The notes below the pieces were generated by a model. The model made no database searches and was not told the origin of the DNA. It saw only the letters and a list, made by a program, of their open reading frames with translations. Positions 63,333-64,000 of a stretch of DNA of 64,000 nucleotides are shown here, piece after piece. The DNA is from Chryseobacterium cheonjiense (GTDB taxonomy: Bacteria > Bacteroidota > Bacteroidia > Flavobacteriales > Weeksellaceae): contig NZ_JABBGF010000001.1 of NCBI RefSeq assembly GCF_012927265.1, forward strand, positions 990,502 through 1,054,501, read 5' to 3'. A program made the translations under genes and the position numbers. Numbering within the stretch: position 1 is the stretch's first letter; the number at the start of each line of letters is the position of its first letter.

Positions 63333-64000
63333 ATGAAGAACGTTAGTATCATAATTGTGGAGGATAAAAAGCAAAAGGAAGAGTTTTTGAATTTTACTGG
63401 CAGACTCTACAATGATGACAAGAATTACATCCGTCCTATAGACCAAGATATTGAATGTATTTTTGACAATGCTAAGAATAAGTTGTTTGAAGACGGTCAT
63501 TGTCAGAGACTGTTGTTCAAACGAAATGATGAAACTGTTGGCAAAGTTGCAGTTTTCATCAACAGGTCTTACAAACAGGAGCAGCCAACAGGGGGTTTCG
63601 GTTTTTTTGATTGTATCAACGATCAGGAAATTGCGAATTTTATATTTGACTATTGTAAAAACTGGCTTCAGGAAAGAGGGATGGAAGCAATGGACGGTCC
63701 TATCAATTTTGGTGAAAGAGATAAGTTTTGGGGACTTCTTGTAGAAGGGTTCACGGAGCCGCTGTATTCTATGAACTACAATTTTCCCTATTATCAGACA
63801 CTATTTGAAAATTATGGTTTTAGAAGTTATTTTGACCAACTTTGTTATTCCCGTAGGACCGATAGCGAAGTTTCAAGAGTTTTTATGATAATGCATAAGA
63901 AGCACAAGCTCAATCCGGCCATTAAGGCTGTGGCACTGAAAAAGAATAATCTAAAAAAATATGCCAAAGATTTTACAACAGTTTATAACAAAGCATGGAT
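63333..64000 (+). CDS. N-acetyltransferase-like protein, C-terminus beyond window
   Basis: At least 222 residues, open at the edge. The N-terminal half (FLNFTGRLYNDDKNYIRPID, GKVAVFINRSYKQ, GGFGFFDCIND) and the middle (GMEAMDGPINFGERDKFWGL, then YYQTLFENYGF) match a GNAT-like family of about 380 aa that is common in Bacteroidetes. Substrate unknown. It follows the MFS remnant by 63 bp on the same strand. Confidence 0.75.
   Translation, partial: MKNVSIIIVEDKKQKEEFLNFTGRLYNDDKNYIRPIDQDIECIFDNAKNKLFEDGHCQRLLFKRNDETVGKVAVFINRSYKQEQPTGGFGFFDCINDQEIANFIFDYCKNWLQERGMEAMDGPINFGERDKFWGLLVEGFTEPLYSMNYNFPYYQTLFENYGFRSYFDQLCYSRRTDSEVSRVFMIMHKKHKLNPAIKAVALKKNNLKKYAKDFTTVYNKAW

Overview
The window looks like a chromosomal segment of a Flavobacteriia bacterium, most probably Chryseobacterium or a close relative. 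The evidence is low GC, Bacteroidetes-type promoters (TTTG, about 19-21 nt, TAnnTTTG), A-rich rather than Shine-Dalgarno translation starts, a type IX secretion C-terminal signal, DUF2911/DUF6443/DUF5977/DUF6624 families, an AOTCase/SOTCase-type arginine pathway and dispersed palindromic repeats typical of flavobacteria. Identification is from the sequence alone.

Layout. (1) 1-8211, minus strand: a short-chain acyl-CoA synthetase (PrpE/Acs type, cut by the window edge), a receiver-only response regulator, a sodium/solute-symporter-like histidine kinase, two small membrane proteins, an MFS metabolite symporter and an outer-membrane porin. This reads as an organic-acid uptake, activation and sensing module. 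(2) 8391-8807: a stand-alone InsA-like zinc-ribbon/HTH protein. (3) 8914-17961: an arginine biosynthesis cluster (GNAT acyltransferase, argG, argC, argD, acyl-ornithine carbamoyltransferase, argB, argE-like, argH). A Val at the specificity position of the transcarbamylase points to N-succinylated intermediates. (4) 18100-24323: an Lrp regulator, then pyrB, carA and carB, supplying carbamoyl phosphate to both pyrimidines and arginine. pyrB carries a striking candidate UTP-sensing leader: promoter, 23-codon ORF, pause hairpin, U-rich tract and terminator directly before the gene. (5) 24155-31783: mixed housekeeping and small genes (ParE-type toxin/antitoxin, DUF2911, GNAT-cupin fusion, lipoprotein, dienelactone hydrolase, holA, trxB).

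(6) 32015-45752: tRNA-Ser(UGA) followed by a degraded, composite genomic island: a tyrosine recombinase, decayed acetyltransferase and DUF6624 genes, then a tight operon of a T9SS-sorted beta-propeller protein, a 1229-aa DUF5977 protein and a 1199-aa DUF6443/RHS protein. The variable C-terminus of the RHS protein carries metal-site motifs like those of zinc phospholipase C/S1-P1 nuclease folds, and a small membrane protein that could be its immunity partner follows 5 nt later. The island ends with a diverged copy of the tRNA 3' end and terminator, DUF3606, a ligD remnant and a second, truncated copy of the integrase.

(7) 46408-58484: a nitrite/nitric-oxide respiration and detoxification cluster. 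It contains a frameshifted Crp/Fnr regulator, two NsrR-like Rrf2 regulators, class II NirK, NirV-like protein, SCO, cytochrome c, RIC di-iron repair protein, quinol NO reductase, hemerythrin, an uncharacterised His-rich polytopic membrane protein with a coupled 75-aa protein, an alginate-export-type porin and a cytochrome c'-like protein. Nitrite would be reduced to NO and then N2O; no nosZ is seen here. (8) 58485-64000: AT-rich accessory DNA with an orphan ATP-grasp ligase, gene remnants, a frameshifted MFS transporter and the start of an acetyltransferase-like gene.
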